Positions 8,192 to 16,403 of a DNA stretch of 64,000 nucleotides are shown piece after piece. The stretch is from contig NZ_QHKL01000003.1 of NCBI RefSeq assembly GCF_003947415.1, positions 434,001 to 498,000 of the forward strand, read 5' to 3'. Below the pieces are notes generated by a model. It was given only the letters and a program-made list of their open reading frames with translations. It made no database searches and had not been told where the DNA came from. Within the stretch, counting starts at the first letter, position 1. Each line of letters starts with the position of its first letter. Made by a program: the position numbers and the translations under genes. Source of the DNA: Amycolatopsis sp. WAC 01376. Its GTDB lineage: Bacteria > Actinomycetota > Actinomycetes > Mycobacteriales > Pseudonocardiaceae.

Positions 8192-9361
8192 TCACACGAA
8201 AGCGCTCTGGCCGGTGATGGCCTTTCCGACGATCAGCGTGTTCATCTCCCGGGTGCCTTCGAACGAGTAGATCGCCTCGGCGTCGGTGAAGAACCGCATG
8301 ATGTCGTTGTCCAGCACGATCCCGTTGCCGCCGAAGATCTCCCGGCCCCAGGCGACGACCTCACGCATCCGCGAGGTCACGAACGCCTTCGCCAGCGACG
8401 AGTGCTCGTCCTTGAAGATCCCGGCGTCCTGCAACCGGGCGAGCTGCACCAGCATGCCCCACGAAGCGGTGATGTTGCCGAGGCTCTTGACGAGCAGGTC
8501 CTGCACCAGCTGGAACCGCGCGATCGGACGGCCGAACTGCCGGCGCTCCTTGGCGTAGTCCAGCGCGAGTTCGTAGGCGCCGATCATCACGCCCAGCGCC
8601 TGCCAAGCCACACCGCCTCGGGTCGCGCGCAGGATCTCGGCGACGTCGCGGAACGAATCGATGCCCTGCAGCCGATCGGCCTCCGGGACCCGGACGTCGG
8701 TCAGGGTGATCTCCGCGTTCTCCACGATCCGGAACGCGAACTTGTTCTCGATCTTGACCGGGACGAACCCGGGCGAATCCTTCTCGACGACGAAACCCTT
8801 GACGTGGTTGTCTTCCTCGTCGCGGGCCCACACGATGACCAGGTCGGCGAAGGTCGCGTTGCCGATCCACTTCTTGGCACCGTTGAGGATCCAGGTGTCG
8901 CCCTCACGGCGCGCCGTCGTCCGCATGCCGCCCGCGACGTCGGATCCGCCGAGCGGCTCGGTCATCGCGAAGGCGCCGATCTTGTCCATCGCCGCCATCG
9001 ACGGGAGCCAGCGGTCGCGCTGTTCCTGGTCGCCGCCCGAGTAGATGCTGTACATCGCGAGTCCGTTGTGGACGCCGAAGAAGGTCGCCACCGACGGGTC
9101 CGTGCGGGTCATCTCCATCGCCATCATGCCGCTGAGCAGGTGGCTGGTGGCCGGGAGGTGCTCGCCGTAGCCCTCGTAGGGCAGCCCGGCGACACCGAGT
9201 TCGCGGAACTTGCCGACGAGCTCGTGCGGGAACTCGCCCTTGGCCCAGTACTCGTTCACCAGCGGCTTGACCTCGGCGCGCATGAAGTCACGCGTCTTGA
9301 GCAGCAGCTTGCGCTCCTCCTCCGGCAGCAGATCCTCGTAGTCGTAGAAGTCGGCGGTCAT
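8192..9361 (-). CDS. Acyl-CoA dehydrogenase
   Basis: A 389-residue flavoprotein of the acyl-CoA dehydrogenase superfamily. Recognisable segments are the FAD/substrate motif AFAMTEPLGGSDVA, WILNGAKKWIGN, the RRQFGRPIARFQLVQ helix and the C-terminal EIFGGNGIVLDNDIMRFF with YSFEGTREMN. The acidic residue of YSFEGT lies where glutaryl- and short-chain-type enzymes place the catalytic base. It oxidises an acyl-CoA to the 2-enoyl-CoA; chain length is not deducible. ATG 9361 starts 1 nt after the stop of the upstream dehydrogenase gene. It is the last gene of the five-gene operon and ends at the hairpin 8126-8180. Confidence 0.9.
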   Translation of the reverse strand: MTADFYDYEDLLPEEERKLLLKTRDFMRAEVKPLVNEYWAKGEFPHELVGKFRELGVAGLPYEGYGEHLPATSHLLSGMMAMEMTRTDPSVATFFGVHNGLAMYSIYSGGDQEQRDRWLPSMAAMDKIGAFAMTEPLGGSDVAGGMRTTARREGDTWILNGAKKWIGNATFADLVIVWARDEEDNHVKGFVVEKDSPGFVPVKIENKFAFRIVENAEITLTDVRVPEADRLQGIDSFRDVAEILRATRGGVAWQALGVMIGAYELALDYAKERRQFGRPIARFQLVQDLLVKSLGNITASWGMLVQLARLQDAGIFKDEHSSLAKAFVTSRMREVVAWGREIFGGNGIVLDNDIMRFFTDAEAIYSFEGTREMNTLIVGKAITGQSAFV

Positions 9362-9362
9362 C

Positions 9363-10301
9363 TCAGTTCTCCTCCTTGCGGGTACTGACGGCACTGTCCA
9401 AAGCGGACAGCACCGCGAGCTGCTTGCGGTCGCGCGCCTCGGCGAGTTCCGAGTACGTGGAGGAGCCGTAAGCGGATTCCACGGCTTCGATGAGCCGTTC
9501 CTGTTCTTCGGGGTTCTGCGAGGGCTGACCGAGGCCCGCCCACATCTTCTTCATCGACTTGCCGATGTGCTCGGCCATGTGCCGGTAGCCGCCGGGGCCG
9601 CCGCCCAGATGCGAGCCGAGGAACGGCCCGACGGTGGACCAGCGGATGCCGAGCGAGTTCGTCATCACCGCGTCCAATTCGGACGGTGACACGACACCCT
9701 GTTCCACCAGGTAGATCGCCTCGCGGCTCAGCGCGTTCTGCAGCCGGTTGCCGACGAAACCGGGGATCTCCTTGCGTTCCACCACCGGGGTGCGGCCGAC
9801 GAACCGGTAGAACTCGACGGCACGATCCACCGACTCGGCGCTGGTGCGCTCACCGGGTACGACCTCGACCAGCGGGATCAGGTGCGGCGGGTTGAACGGG
9901 TGTCCGATCAGGACTCGCGACGCGTCGCCCAGCTCCGCAGCGAAAGCCGTCGAGGGGATCGCGGAAGACGAGCTGAGAAGCAGCGCGTGAGACGGTGCCT
10001 CACGGACCAGGGTCGCGAACAGTTCCTTTTTGAACTCGACGTTCTCGGGTCCGTTCTCCTGCACGACATCCGCGTTCCGGACGGCTTCGGAGACGTCAGC
10101 GGCGAGGTGGACGCGAGGGGCGAGGTCCGCGGCGTCCCGGCCGAGATGCGGCGCGAACGTCTCCAGTGCGTCGGCGACGGCGTCGGCGAGATCCGGCCGC
10201 GGGTCCGAGACCAGGACCTCCATGTCGTGCGCGGCGAACAACGCCGTCCACGACAGGCCGATGGTGCCCGCGCCGATCACCGCGGCGTTCCGGAAAGTCA
10301 T
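9363..10301 (-). CDS. 3-hydroxyacyl-CoA dehydrogenase family protein (lambda-crystallin/carnitine-dehydrogenase-like)
   Basis: A 312-residue NAD-dependent dehydrogenase. The Rossmann motif VIGAGTIGLSW is at the N-terminus. The catalytic-histidine signature GHPFNPPHLIPLVEVV and the IPGFVGNRLQNALSREA segment follow. Single-domain proteins of this length include L-3-hydroxyacyl-CoA, L-carnitine and L-gulonate dehydrogenases, so the substrate may be a free or CoA-linked 3-hydroxy acid. The ATG at 10301 overlaps the stop of the upstream decarboxylase by 4 nt (ATGA), implying translational coupling. Confidence 0.82.
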   Translation of the reverse strand: MTFRNAAVIGAGTIGLSWTALFAAHDMEVLVSDPRPDLADAVADALETFAPHLGRDAADLAPRVHLAADVSEAVRNADVVQENGPENVEFKKELFATLVREAPSHALLLSSSSAIPSTAFAAELGDASRVLIGHPFNPPHLIPLVEVVPGERTSAESVDRAVEFYRFVGRTPVVERKEIPGFVGNRLQNALSREAIYLVEQGVVSPSELDAVMTNSLGIRWSTVGPFLGSHLGGGPGGYRHMAEHIGKSMKKMWAGLGQPSQNPEEQERLIEAVESAYGSSTYSELAEARDRKQLAVLSALDSAVSTRKEEN

Positions 10302-11044
10302 GACCGTGCTCCCTTCAAGTAGTCGAAGACCGGCTTGACCGGGGCGAGTGTCAGGTCGGTGAGGATGTGGCTCGCCGAAACGACCTCCAGCACCGGGAGA
10401 TCGGCGAGCGGGGCCAGCACGTGCTGGAACAGTTGCAACCGCGCCGGCCCGGTCCACGCCTCCTTGACCACCACGTCGGTGATCTCGGTGCGGACCAGTT
10501 CGAAGACCCGGGGCGAACCGTCGTAGTCCGGGATGGTCTTGAGCATGAACGTCGGCACGGTGATCTGTGCTTCGGCCTCGCGGACGTCCAGCCGGTGGTG
10601 CTTGTAGCCCATGGTCGCGGTCGCGACGCGCTGGCTGCCGTAGTCGAGCGTTCCGACGAGCGCGCCGTTCTCGGCGAACAGCTTCGGCGATCCGATGGTC
10701 TTCGGGTAGGCGCTGATCTCCCGGCCGGACGCGGTGGCCGGGAAGTTGTCGAGGTACATCGCGTGCAGGTACTCGCCACGCTCACCCTCGAAGCTCACCG
10801 GGATCGCCTGTCCGGACTCGGTGTAGGGCCCGTAACCGCTGACGTCGCCCATCTTCATCACCTCGAACCGCACCAGCGGCTCGTCGATCTCCAGCGGCTC
10901 CGGCACGACGGCGCGCAGGGCGTCGGCGTCGGTGCGGTAGACGATGTTCAGGTACTCGCGATTCGTGAACCGGGGCACCACCGGCGCGTACGCCGGGTTC
11001 GTGAGCGGCGTGGTCACATGCCGGAGGACTTCTTGCTGCTTCAT
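10298..11044 (-). CDS. Acetoacetate decarboxylase family protein
   Basis: A 248-residue protein matching the acetoacetate decarboxylase fold family. It has a conserved EISAYPKTIGSPKLF segment with the lysine positioned for Schiff-base formation, and YTESGQAIPVSF upstream of it. True family members decarboxylate acetoacetate to acetone; many relatives act as hydratases or aldolases on other keto acids, so the exact reaction is open. It follows the enoyl-CoA hydratase gene with 1 nt between them and overlaps the dehydrogenase start by 4 nt. In this operon it could act on a 3-keto acid made by the neighbouring dehydrogenase. Confidence 0.8.
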   Translation of the reverse strand: MKQQEVLRHVTTPLTNPAYAPVVPRFTNREYLNIVYRTDADALRAVVPEPLEIDEPLVRFEVMKMGDVSGYGPYTESGQAIPVSFEGERGEYLHAMYLDNFPATASGREISAYPKTIGSPKLFAENGALVGTLDYGSQRVATATMGYKHHRLDVREAEAQITVPTFMLKTIPDYDGSPRVFELVRTEITDVVVKEAWTGPARLQLFQHVLAPLADLPVLEVVSASHILTDLTLAPVKPVFDYLKGARS

Positions 11045-11045
11045 C

Positions 11046-11813
11046 TCACTTACCTGTCCACTGTGGAGCGCGGCGTTCGGCGAAGGCCTGCATGCCCTCG
11101 CGGACGTCGGCCGACTTCATCAGCGCCGGAAGCTCCGCACGCTGGGTGGCAAACGCTTGCGCGTCGGGGACTCCGTCGGCGGCGCGGACGATCTTCTTGA
11201 CCAGGGCCAGCGCCAGGGGAGCGTTGGCGGCGACCTGTTCGGCCAGTTGCAGGGCGACCGCGGCGGCCTCGCCGCTCGGGACGACCCGGTTCACCAGACC
11301 GAGGCTTCCGGCGCGCTCGGCGCCGATCGGCTCGCCGGTGAGCAGGAACTCCATCGCCAGGTGGTGCGGGATCCGCTTCGGCAGCCGGATCACGCCACCT
11401 CCGGCGGCGATCAGCCCGCGTTTCACCTCGGGCAGCCCGAACTTGGCGTCTTCGGCGGCGACGATCAGGTCGCAGCCCAGCGCCAGTTCGAATCCGCCGC
11501 CCATCGCCCAGCCTTCGACCGCCGCGATCAGCGGCTTCGACAGTTCGGCCTCGGTCAGCCCGCCGAACCCGCGGCCGGGGATCTCGGGCGACTCGCCTTT
11601 CAGTGCCGCCTTGAGGTCCATGCCGGCGCTGAACGAGCCGTCCGCGCCGGTCAGGACTCCGGCGCGCAGGCCGGGATCGGTTTCCAGGAGGTCGAGTGCT
11701 TCGGCCAGACCGGTGGCGACGGCGGCGTTCACCGCGTTGCGGGCTTGCGGCCGGTCGATCGTGATCAGCAGCGTGGCGCCGACCCGCTCGGTCCTTACTT
11801 CGTTGGTGCTCAT
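11046..11813 (-). CDS. Enoyl-CoA hydratase/isomerase (crotonase family)
   Basis: A 255-residue crotonase. The first oxyanion-hole segment is GSFSAGMDL and the second AVEGWAMGGGFELALGCD. The two glutamates used by hydratases appear in GLPEVKRGLI and HHLAMEFLLTG, so hydratase rather than pure isomerase activity is plausible. It adds water to a 2-enoyl-CoA in beta-oxidation-type pathways. The start is ATG 11813, 9 nt after the CoA-transferase stop. It is the second gene of the operon. Confidence 0.88.
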   Translation of the reverse strand: MSTNEVRTERVGATLLITIDRPQARNAVNAAVATGLAEALDLLETDPGLRAGVLTGADGSFSAGMDLKAALKGESPEIPGRGFGGLTEAELSKPLIAAVEGWAMGGGFELALGCDLIVAAEDAKFGLPEVKRGLIAAGGGVIRLPKRIPHHLAMEFLLTGEPIGAERAGSLGLVNRVVPSGEAAAVALQLAEQVAANAPLALALVKKIVRAADGVPDAQAFATQRAELPALMKSADVREGMQAFAERRAPQWTGK

Positions 11814-11822
11814 GGTTCTTCC

Positions 11823-12980
11823 TCAGCGAGTGGTGGCGAGTTCACGCAGGACGTCTTCGGTGTCCTGACCCGGCAGGGGAGCCAGGCGCCGCACGGAACC
11901 CGGCGTCGCGGAGAACTTCACCGGGATGCCGATGGTGCGGATCGCGCCCTCGCTCGGGTGCTCGACGACGTCGAGCAGGTGACCGTCGCGGACGTAGTCG
12001 TCGTCGTGCGCGGTGTCCAGTTCCAGGACCGGGGCCATCGGGATGCTGTGCTTCGCGCAGACCTCGGTCCACTCTTCGGTGGTCAGCGCCGGGGCGCAGT
12101 CCGCGATCATCCCGGCCAGCGCTTCGTGGTCGGCGCCGTCGATGGCGTCGCCGTTGACCCGGGGATCCTCGGCCAGTTCCGGCCGCCCGGCGGCGTGGAA
12201 GAAGTCGCGGAAGTTCTGCGGGTTGTAGGGGATCACGCAGGCCATCCCGTCCTTGGTGTGCACGGCCTGGTGACCGGGGTTCAGCGACGGGCCGAAGCCG
12301 GTCGGGCTTTCCGCGGGCTCGAAAACGTGCCCGGCCAGGTGCTCGACCAGGTTGAACGCGATCAGCGTGTCGGTCATCGGGATCTCGACGCGCTGGCCCT
12401 CGCCGGTCCGGTCGCGGTGCACCAGCGCGGCGAGCACGGTGTACGCGATGGTCAAGGAGGACACCTTGTCGCCGATGATCGTCGGCAGGTACACCGGCCT
12501 CCCCAGGGCGCGGTTCGCGACGTCGACCAGACCGGACGACGCCTGCACGGTCTCGTCGTAGGCGGCGTGGCCCGCGCGGTCGGAGTCGCTGCGGAAACCC
12601 TGCGCGTGGGCGTAGACCAGGCCGGGGTTGCGCGCGGCGACGTCGGCGTAGTTCATGCCGAGCCTGCTCAGCGCGCCGGGACGCATGTTGGTGATCAGTA
12701 CGTCGGCGGTGTCGATCAGCTTGAGCACCTGCTCGCGCTGCTCCTCGTCCTTGAGGTTGAGGGCGACGCTGCGCTTGTTGCGGTTCACGTTCAGGTTGAG
12801 CGGCGTCATTCCCGGTGTCGTGCGGAACTTGCCGACCCGGACGGTGTCGGCCGGAGACTCGATCTTGATCACGTCGGCGCCGAGGTCGCCGAGGATCTGC
12901 GCGGCGTACGGGCCCATGACCACCGTCGAGAGGTCGATCACGCGAACACCGTCCAGCGGTCCGGTAGCGGTTTGTGTCAT
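11823..12980 (-). CDS. CaiB/BaiF (class III) CoA transferase
   Basis: A 385-residue family III CoA transferase. It begins with the usual GVRVIDLSTVVMGPYAAQ followed by LGADVIKIESP, and has RNKRSVALNLK. An aspartate in LPTIIGDKVSS sits where the family forms its aspartyl-CoA intermediate. These enzymes move CoA between carboxylic acids without ATP, which would activate the pathway substrate. It is the first gene of the operon. A 35-bp perfect palindrome (13058-13092) lies 78 bp upstream and is the obvious control site. The GTG/ATG choice is not in doubt: ATG 12980 has GAAGGGAAGC upstream. Confidence 0.88.
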   Translation of the reverse strand: MTQTATGPLDGVRVIDLSTVVMGPYAAQILGDLGADVIKIESPADTVRVGKFRTTPGMTPLNLNVNRNKRSVALNLKDEEQREQVLKLIDTADVLITNMRPGALSRLGMNYADVAARNPGLVYAHAQGFRSDSDRAGHAAYDETVQASSGLVDVANRALGRPVYLPTIIGDKVSSLTIAYTVLAALVHRDRTGEGQRVEIPMTDTLIAFNLVEHLAGHVFEPAESPTGFGPSLNPGHQAVHTKDGMACVIPYNPQNFRDFFHAAGRPELAEDPRVNGDAIDGADHEALAGMIADCAPALTTEEWTEVCAKHSIPMAPVLELDTAHDDDYVRDGHLLDVVEHPSEGAIRTIGIPVKFSATPGSVRRLAPLPGQDTEDVLRELATTR

Positions 12981-13057
12981 TTTGCTTCCCTTCGCCGTTG
13001 TTCGCTCTACAACCGAAGTTAGGCGCGAATAGCAGGAAAGGGAATGATCAAGAAACG

Positions 13058-13092
13058 AAGAATGGTATGACCACGGTGGTCATACCATTCTT
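13058..13092. promoter_or_regulatory. 35-bp perfect palindrome, probable operator of the acyl-CoA operon
   Basis: Two 17-nt perfectly complementary arms surround a single G. Each arm contains an 11-bp pseudo-dyad: TGGTATGACCA in one and TGGTCATACCA in the other. Both fit the TNGTNNNACNA pattern of FadR/FCD-type GntR operators. It lies 78 bp upstream of the CoA-transferase start. Neither adjacent gene is a GntR protein. Confidence 0.65.
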
Positions 13093-13106
13093 GAGTCGAA
13101 TTTGAA

Positions 13107-13161
13107 GTACATGAAGGACCCCTTCCTGTACCTAGGCGCAAGGAAGGGGTCCTTCAGGCGT
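13107..13161. repeat. 55-bp hairpin element (family A, TACCTAGGCGCA loop)
   Basis: The perfect stem is 16 bp (TGAAGGACCCCTTCCT and its complement, 13112-13156) around a loop containing TACCTAGGCGCA. The outer GTAC of the left arm is no longer matched on the right (GGCG), so this copy has decayed at one end. Close copies are at 5146 and 37218. Confidence 0.85.
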
Positions 13162-13170
13162 TTTGTGGCG

Positions 13171-13220
13171 GGGTCGTGAGTGGCAATGGTCGTTCTAACG
13201 GCACTTGCCACTCACGACCC
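13171..13220. repeat. 50-bp palindrome, family C (GTCGTGAGTGGC)
   Basis: Sixteen-bp perfect arms GGGTCGTGAGTGGCAA and complement surround an 18-nt loop containing TTCTAAC. It is the simple form of the element split at 37152-37521. Together with the 13107 element and the 13058 operator it accounts for the 291-bp gap between LysR and the CoA-transferase gene. Confidence 0.8.
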
Positions 13221-13271
13221 CCATCGAGAACCGCACATCTAGTCATCAATCAGACATTGCCGGGGATGGCG

Positions 13272-14180
13272 TCAGGTCGAAAGCGGTTCGGCGAAGATCT
13301 CGCGGGCCGCCTCGACCAGTCCGGCGAGGTCGCCCTCCGCGGCGCGGTCGCGGCGCCACACCAGCGCGGTCTCCAGCTGGGGGCGGAAATCCGAGAACGG
13401 GAGGATGGTGGCGCCGTCGACGAGGAACAGATGCATCGGGCTGGCCGGGTCGAGCATCGTGATCGAGAACGAGGAACCGTTCGCCACCAATTCGGAAATG
13501 CCCGAATATTCGGTTCCGCCGACTTTGAGCCTTTTCTTGATGCCCGCCTTCGACAACGTGTGGTCCATATCGTCCGAATAGGCCGGAATGCTTTCCGAGG
13601 CCGACGGAATGTAGGACAGATCACTCAATTCGGCGATGGTGACGGTCTCCCGCCCGGCGAACCGGTCGGCCGGGACGACGGCGCCGAGCCGCTCCACCTG
13701 CACCGGGACGATCTCCAGCGCGGGATCGGCGACCGGCATCCGGACCAGCGACAACGCCAGTTTGCCCTCGTGCACCGCGGCGACCAGATCGGGTGTCGTG
13801 CCCGGCCAGCGTTTGAGTTCGAAGCGGTCGTGGCTGCGCTCTTCGAGCTGTTTGACGCGTTCGCGCAAGGCCGGGTGCACACCGGCGGGCATGCCGATGA
13901 ACACGGTGCTCCGCCGCGGTTTCACCGCTTCCTGCAGCCGCCAGGGGATCGCGTTGACCTGTTCGAGGACGTCCCGCGCGATGGGCAGCAGCGCGGAGCC
14001 CGCCGCGGTGAGGGTGACGTGATGCGTGCTGCGGTCGAACAGCCGGTGGCCGAGTTCGTGTTCGAGATCCTTGATGCGCTGGCTCAGCGGGGAGGCGGCC
14101 ATATGCAGTCTGCGGGCCGCCTGGGAGAAGTTCAGTTCCTCGGCGACGGCCACGAAGTACCGCAGGTGCAACATCTCCAC
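13272..14180 (-). CDS. LysR-family transcriptional regulator
   Basis: A 302-residue LTTR. The N-terminal winged helix is clear (LRYFVAVAEELNFSQAARRL, then ASPLSQRIKDLEHELGHRLF), followed by the two-lobed effector domain. Starts at GTG 14180 and ATG 14174 are both open; AGGGTGAACGA upstream favours GTG 14180. It begins 4 nt after the sensor kinase stop, so it is probably the last gene of the two-component operon. It also points toward the acyl-CoA operon on the same strand, 291 bp upstream of it. Which of the two it regulates cannot be settled from sequence. Confidence 0.88.
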   Translation of the reverse strand: MEMLHLRYFVAVAEELNFSQAARRLHMAASPLSQRIKDLEHELGHRLFDRSTHHVTLTAAGSALLPIARDVLEQVNAIPWRLQEAVKPRRSTVFIGMPAGVHPALRERVKQLEERSHDRFELKRWPGTTPDLVAAVHEGKLALSLVRMPVADPALEIVPVQVERLGAVVPADRFAGRETVTIAELSDLSYIPSASESIPAYSDDMDHTLSKAGIKKRLKVGGTEYSGISELVANGSSFSITMLDPASPMHLFLVDGATILPFSDFRPQLETALVWRRDRAAEGDLAGLVEAAREIFAEPLST

Positions 14181-14184
14181 TCGT

Positions 14185-15540
14185 TCACCCTAGCCGCAGC
14201 GCCACGGTGAACGCGGCTCCGCCTTCCGGCGCCGGACCCGCCGTCAGCGTTCCGCCCATCCGGGTGACCAGGCCGTACGCCAGTGCGAGCCCGATCCCCG
14301 AACCGACCGGGCGGCTGTCGCGGTACCGCCGGTTCAGCACGCCGCGGTCGAACGCGACCGGATAGTCCTCCGGCGCCAGCCCTGGGCCGCCGTCGCGCAC
14401 CGCCAGCCAGGCCTGTCCCTCGGCGGTCACCAGGGAGAACACGATCGGCGCGCCCGCCGGGGTCACGCGCAGCGCGTTCTCGGCCAGCCCGTCGACGACC
14501 TGCCGAAGCCGTCGCGGATCGGCGATGACCGGGACCTCACCGGCGGGCCGTTCGACCAGCAGCGTGACGTCCTGCCGTTCGCACCGCAGCCGCCAGACGT
14601 CGGCGCATTCGCCGACCAGCGCGGCGAGATCGAGCCGGGCCGGGTCGAGGCGGAACTCGTCGGCGCCGAGCCTTGCCAGCTCCAGCAGGTCGCTGACCAG
14701 GCGTTCCAGTCGCACGGCCTCGCGATGGATGGTCTGCCCGGCGCGGCGCGCGTCCTCGCCTTCGGCCACGCCGTCGCCGATCGCCTCGGCGAATCCGGTG
14801 ACCGCGGTCAGCGGCGTCCGCAGTTCGTGCGAAACCGAAAGCAGGAACTCGCGTTGCCGCGCCTCGCTGTACTGCAGTGCGTCGGCCAGTTCGTTGACCG
14901 ACTTCGCCACGTCCGCGACCTCGGACGGGCCTTCGACCGGAACGCGCAGGTCACGGCGTCCGGACCGCATCCCGTTCGCCACCGACGCGGCCCGGCGCAG
15001 CGGCCGCGACAGCATCCGGCTCAGCACCAGCCCCGCCACCGCGGCGACCGCCAGCCCGGCGCCGAGCGCGAGCACGATGTTGCGCACCAGCAGCCGTCCG
15101 CGTGCCTCGCCGATCTTCGTCGATTGGACGAGCGCGAACGCGGCGCCCTTCGCGCCCACGGTGCGGACTTCGACGAGGTACTGCCGTCCTTCGACGAGCA
15201 CCGTGTCCGAGCCGGCGCGCGTCAGTCCCGCTTTCGAAGCGGCGATCGCCGCGACCGTCCCGGCACCGTCGAGTGTCCCGTTCGGACGGCGGACGACCAC
15301 GTCGATCCCTTGCCCGCGAACGACTTCCGCGACCTTGCCGACGGCGAGCCGATTGCCGATCCCGGTCTCGTCGAGCTGGCTCGCGACCACATCGGCCTGC
15401 GCCGAGAGCGACTGCCGGAGCACCTCGACCCCGGCGGTGCGGACGAGCCGCGCCGCGACCAGGCCGGCGACCACCACCGCGACCGCGGCGATCGCGAGGC
15501 ACACCACGGTGATCCGCAGCGCGAGCGACGTCCGTTTCAT
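14185..15540 (-). CDS. Two-component sensor histidine kinase
   Basis: A 451-residue inner-membrane kinase. It has membrane helices near residues 10-32 and 154-174, an extracytoplasmic sensor domain between them, and a HAMP-like segment to about 225. The H-box FLLSVSHELRTPL places the phosphorylated histidine at 238. The ATPase domain shows ENALRVTPAG, RDGGPGLAPED and GSGIGLALAYG. ATG 15540 overlaps the response regulator stop by 4 nt. The sensed signal is unknown; two small exported proteins encoded just upstream of the regulator are candidate partners. Confidence 0.9.
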   Translation of the reverse strand: MKRTSLALRITVVCLAIAAVAVVVAGLVAARLVRTAGVEVLRQSLSAQADVVASQLDETGIGNRLAVGKVAEVVRGQGIDVVVRRPNGTLDGAGTVAAIAASKAGLTRAGSDTVLVEGRQYLVEVRTVGAKGAAFALVQSTKIGEARGRLLVRNIVLALGAGLAVAAVAGLVLSRMLSRPLRRAASVANGMRSGRRDLRVPVEGPSEVADVAKSVNELADALQYSEARQREFLLSVSHELRTPLTAVTGFAEAIGDGVAEGEDARRAGQTIHREAVRLERLVSDLLELARLGADEFRLDPARLDLAALVGECADVWRLRCERQDVTLLVERPAGEVPVIADPRRLRQVVDGLAENALRVTPAGAPIVFSLVTAEGQAWLAVRDGGPGLAPEDYPVAFDRGVLNRRYRDSRPVGSGIGLALAYGLVTRMGGTLTAGPAPEGGAAFTVALRLG

Positions 15541-16226
15541 CCGGCGTCCGCCGCGTAACCGATGCCGCGGACCGTCCTGATCGGACTGTGAACGCCCAGT
15601 TTCCCGCGCAGCTGGGCGATGTGGACGTCGACGGTCCGCGTGCCAGCCGACGCCGCGTAACCCCAGACCGAGCTGAGCAGTTGCTCGCGGCTGAACACCT
15701 GACCGGGCCGCCGCACCAGATGGGTGAGCAGCTCGAATTCGGTCGACGTCAGCGCGATCTCGGTGTCGGCCGCCCAGACGCGGCGCTGGGTGACGTCGAC
15801 GCGGACGCCACCGGCCGTGTAGGTCTCGGCGGGCGACGGTGCTCCGGCGGCGCGGCGCAGGACGGTCCGGACCCTGGCCGAGAGCTCACGCGGGCTGAAC
15901 GGCTTCGTCAGGTAGTCGTCCGCGCCGATCTCCAGGCCCAGCAAGCGATCCAGTTCGTCGTCGCGGGCCGTCACGAACAGCACCGGCGTCCAGTCGCCGC
16001 CGGTGCGCAGGTTCCGGCAGATTTCGATACCGTCCATTCCGGACAGCCCGATGTCGAGGACGATCGCGACCGGGCGGAGCCGCCGGATCGTGGCGAGCGC
16101 GGCGCCGCCGTCCGCTTCCACGTGCACGCCGAACCCGTCCCGCCGCAGATACAGCGAGGCGAGTTCGGCGATCGCGGGGTCGTCCTCGACGACCAGTACC
16201 AGCCCGCGTCCCGGTTGCGTCGTCAC
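15537..16226 (-). CDS. OmpR-family response regulator
   Basis: A 229-residue regulator. The receiver domain has the acidic pocket VVEDDP (14-16), phosphoacceptor Asp58 in VLDIGLSGMDG and Lys108 in LTKPF. The C-terminal winged helix is intact (LTSTEFELLTHLVRRPGQVFSREQLL, and RTVDVHIAQLRGKLG). GTG 16226 is the only start matching the family N-terminus. It lies 12 nt downstream of the small lipoprotein gene and overlaps the kinase by 4 nt, so all are probably one transcript. Confidence 0.92.
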   Translation of the reverse strand: MTTQPGRGLVLVVEDDPAIAELASLYLRRDGFGVHVEADGGAALATIRRLRPVAIVLDIGLSGMDGIEICRNLRTGGDWTPVLFVTARDDELDRLLGLEIGADDYLTKPFSPRELSARVRTVLRRAAGAPSPAETYTAGGVRVDVTQRRVWAADTEIALTSTEFELLTHLVRRPGQVFSREQLLSSVWGYAASAGTRTVDVHIAQLRGKLGVHSPIRTVRGIGYAADAG

Positions 16227-16238
16227 CGGCCGATCCTG

Positions 16239-16403
16239 TCACGGGGCAGGGTCGCCTGCCATGTCCCGCTCGATCGCGTCGAGGGTCCGCTGGACGTCGC
16301 TCAGCTCACCCGGCGCCGGGCTCGAAGCAGGCTTTTCCTCGGTGCAGGCGGCCGCGCCGAACAGCGCGAACGCGGTGAGGGACGCGGCAAGGAGCCGCTT
16401 CAC
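16239..16403 (-). CDS. Small lipoprotein (54 aa)
   Basis: A 54-residue protein with a short basic start, a hydrophobic stretch and the lipobox GAAAC, then about 35 mostly charged residues (TEEKPASS to DMAGDPAP). The GTG start at 16403 overlaps the preceding secreted-protein gene by 4 nt (GTGA), and the gene ends 12 nt before the response regulator. Size, overlap and lipobox make it credible despite its shortness. No family is recognised. It could be an accessory to the neighbouring sensor kinase, which is inference from position only. Confidence 0.7.
   Translation of the reverse strand: MKRLLAASLTAFALFGAAACTEEKPASSPAPGELSDVQRTLDAIERDMAGDPAP

Noticed and set aside
13058..13092. The 35-bp palindrome as a fourth mobile repeat family
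   Set aside because: Only one copy is seen in the window, and its position and TGGT/ACCA symmetry fit an operator better. A genome search could reverse this.
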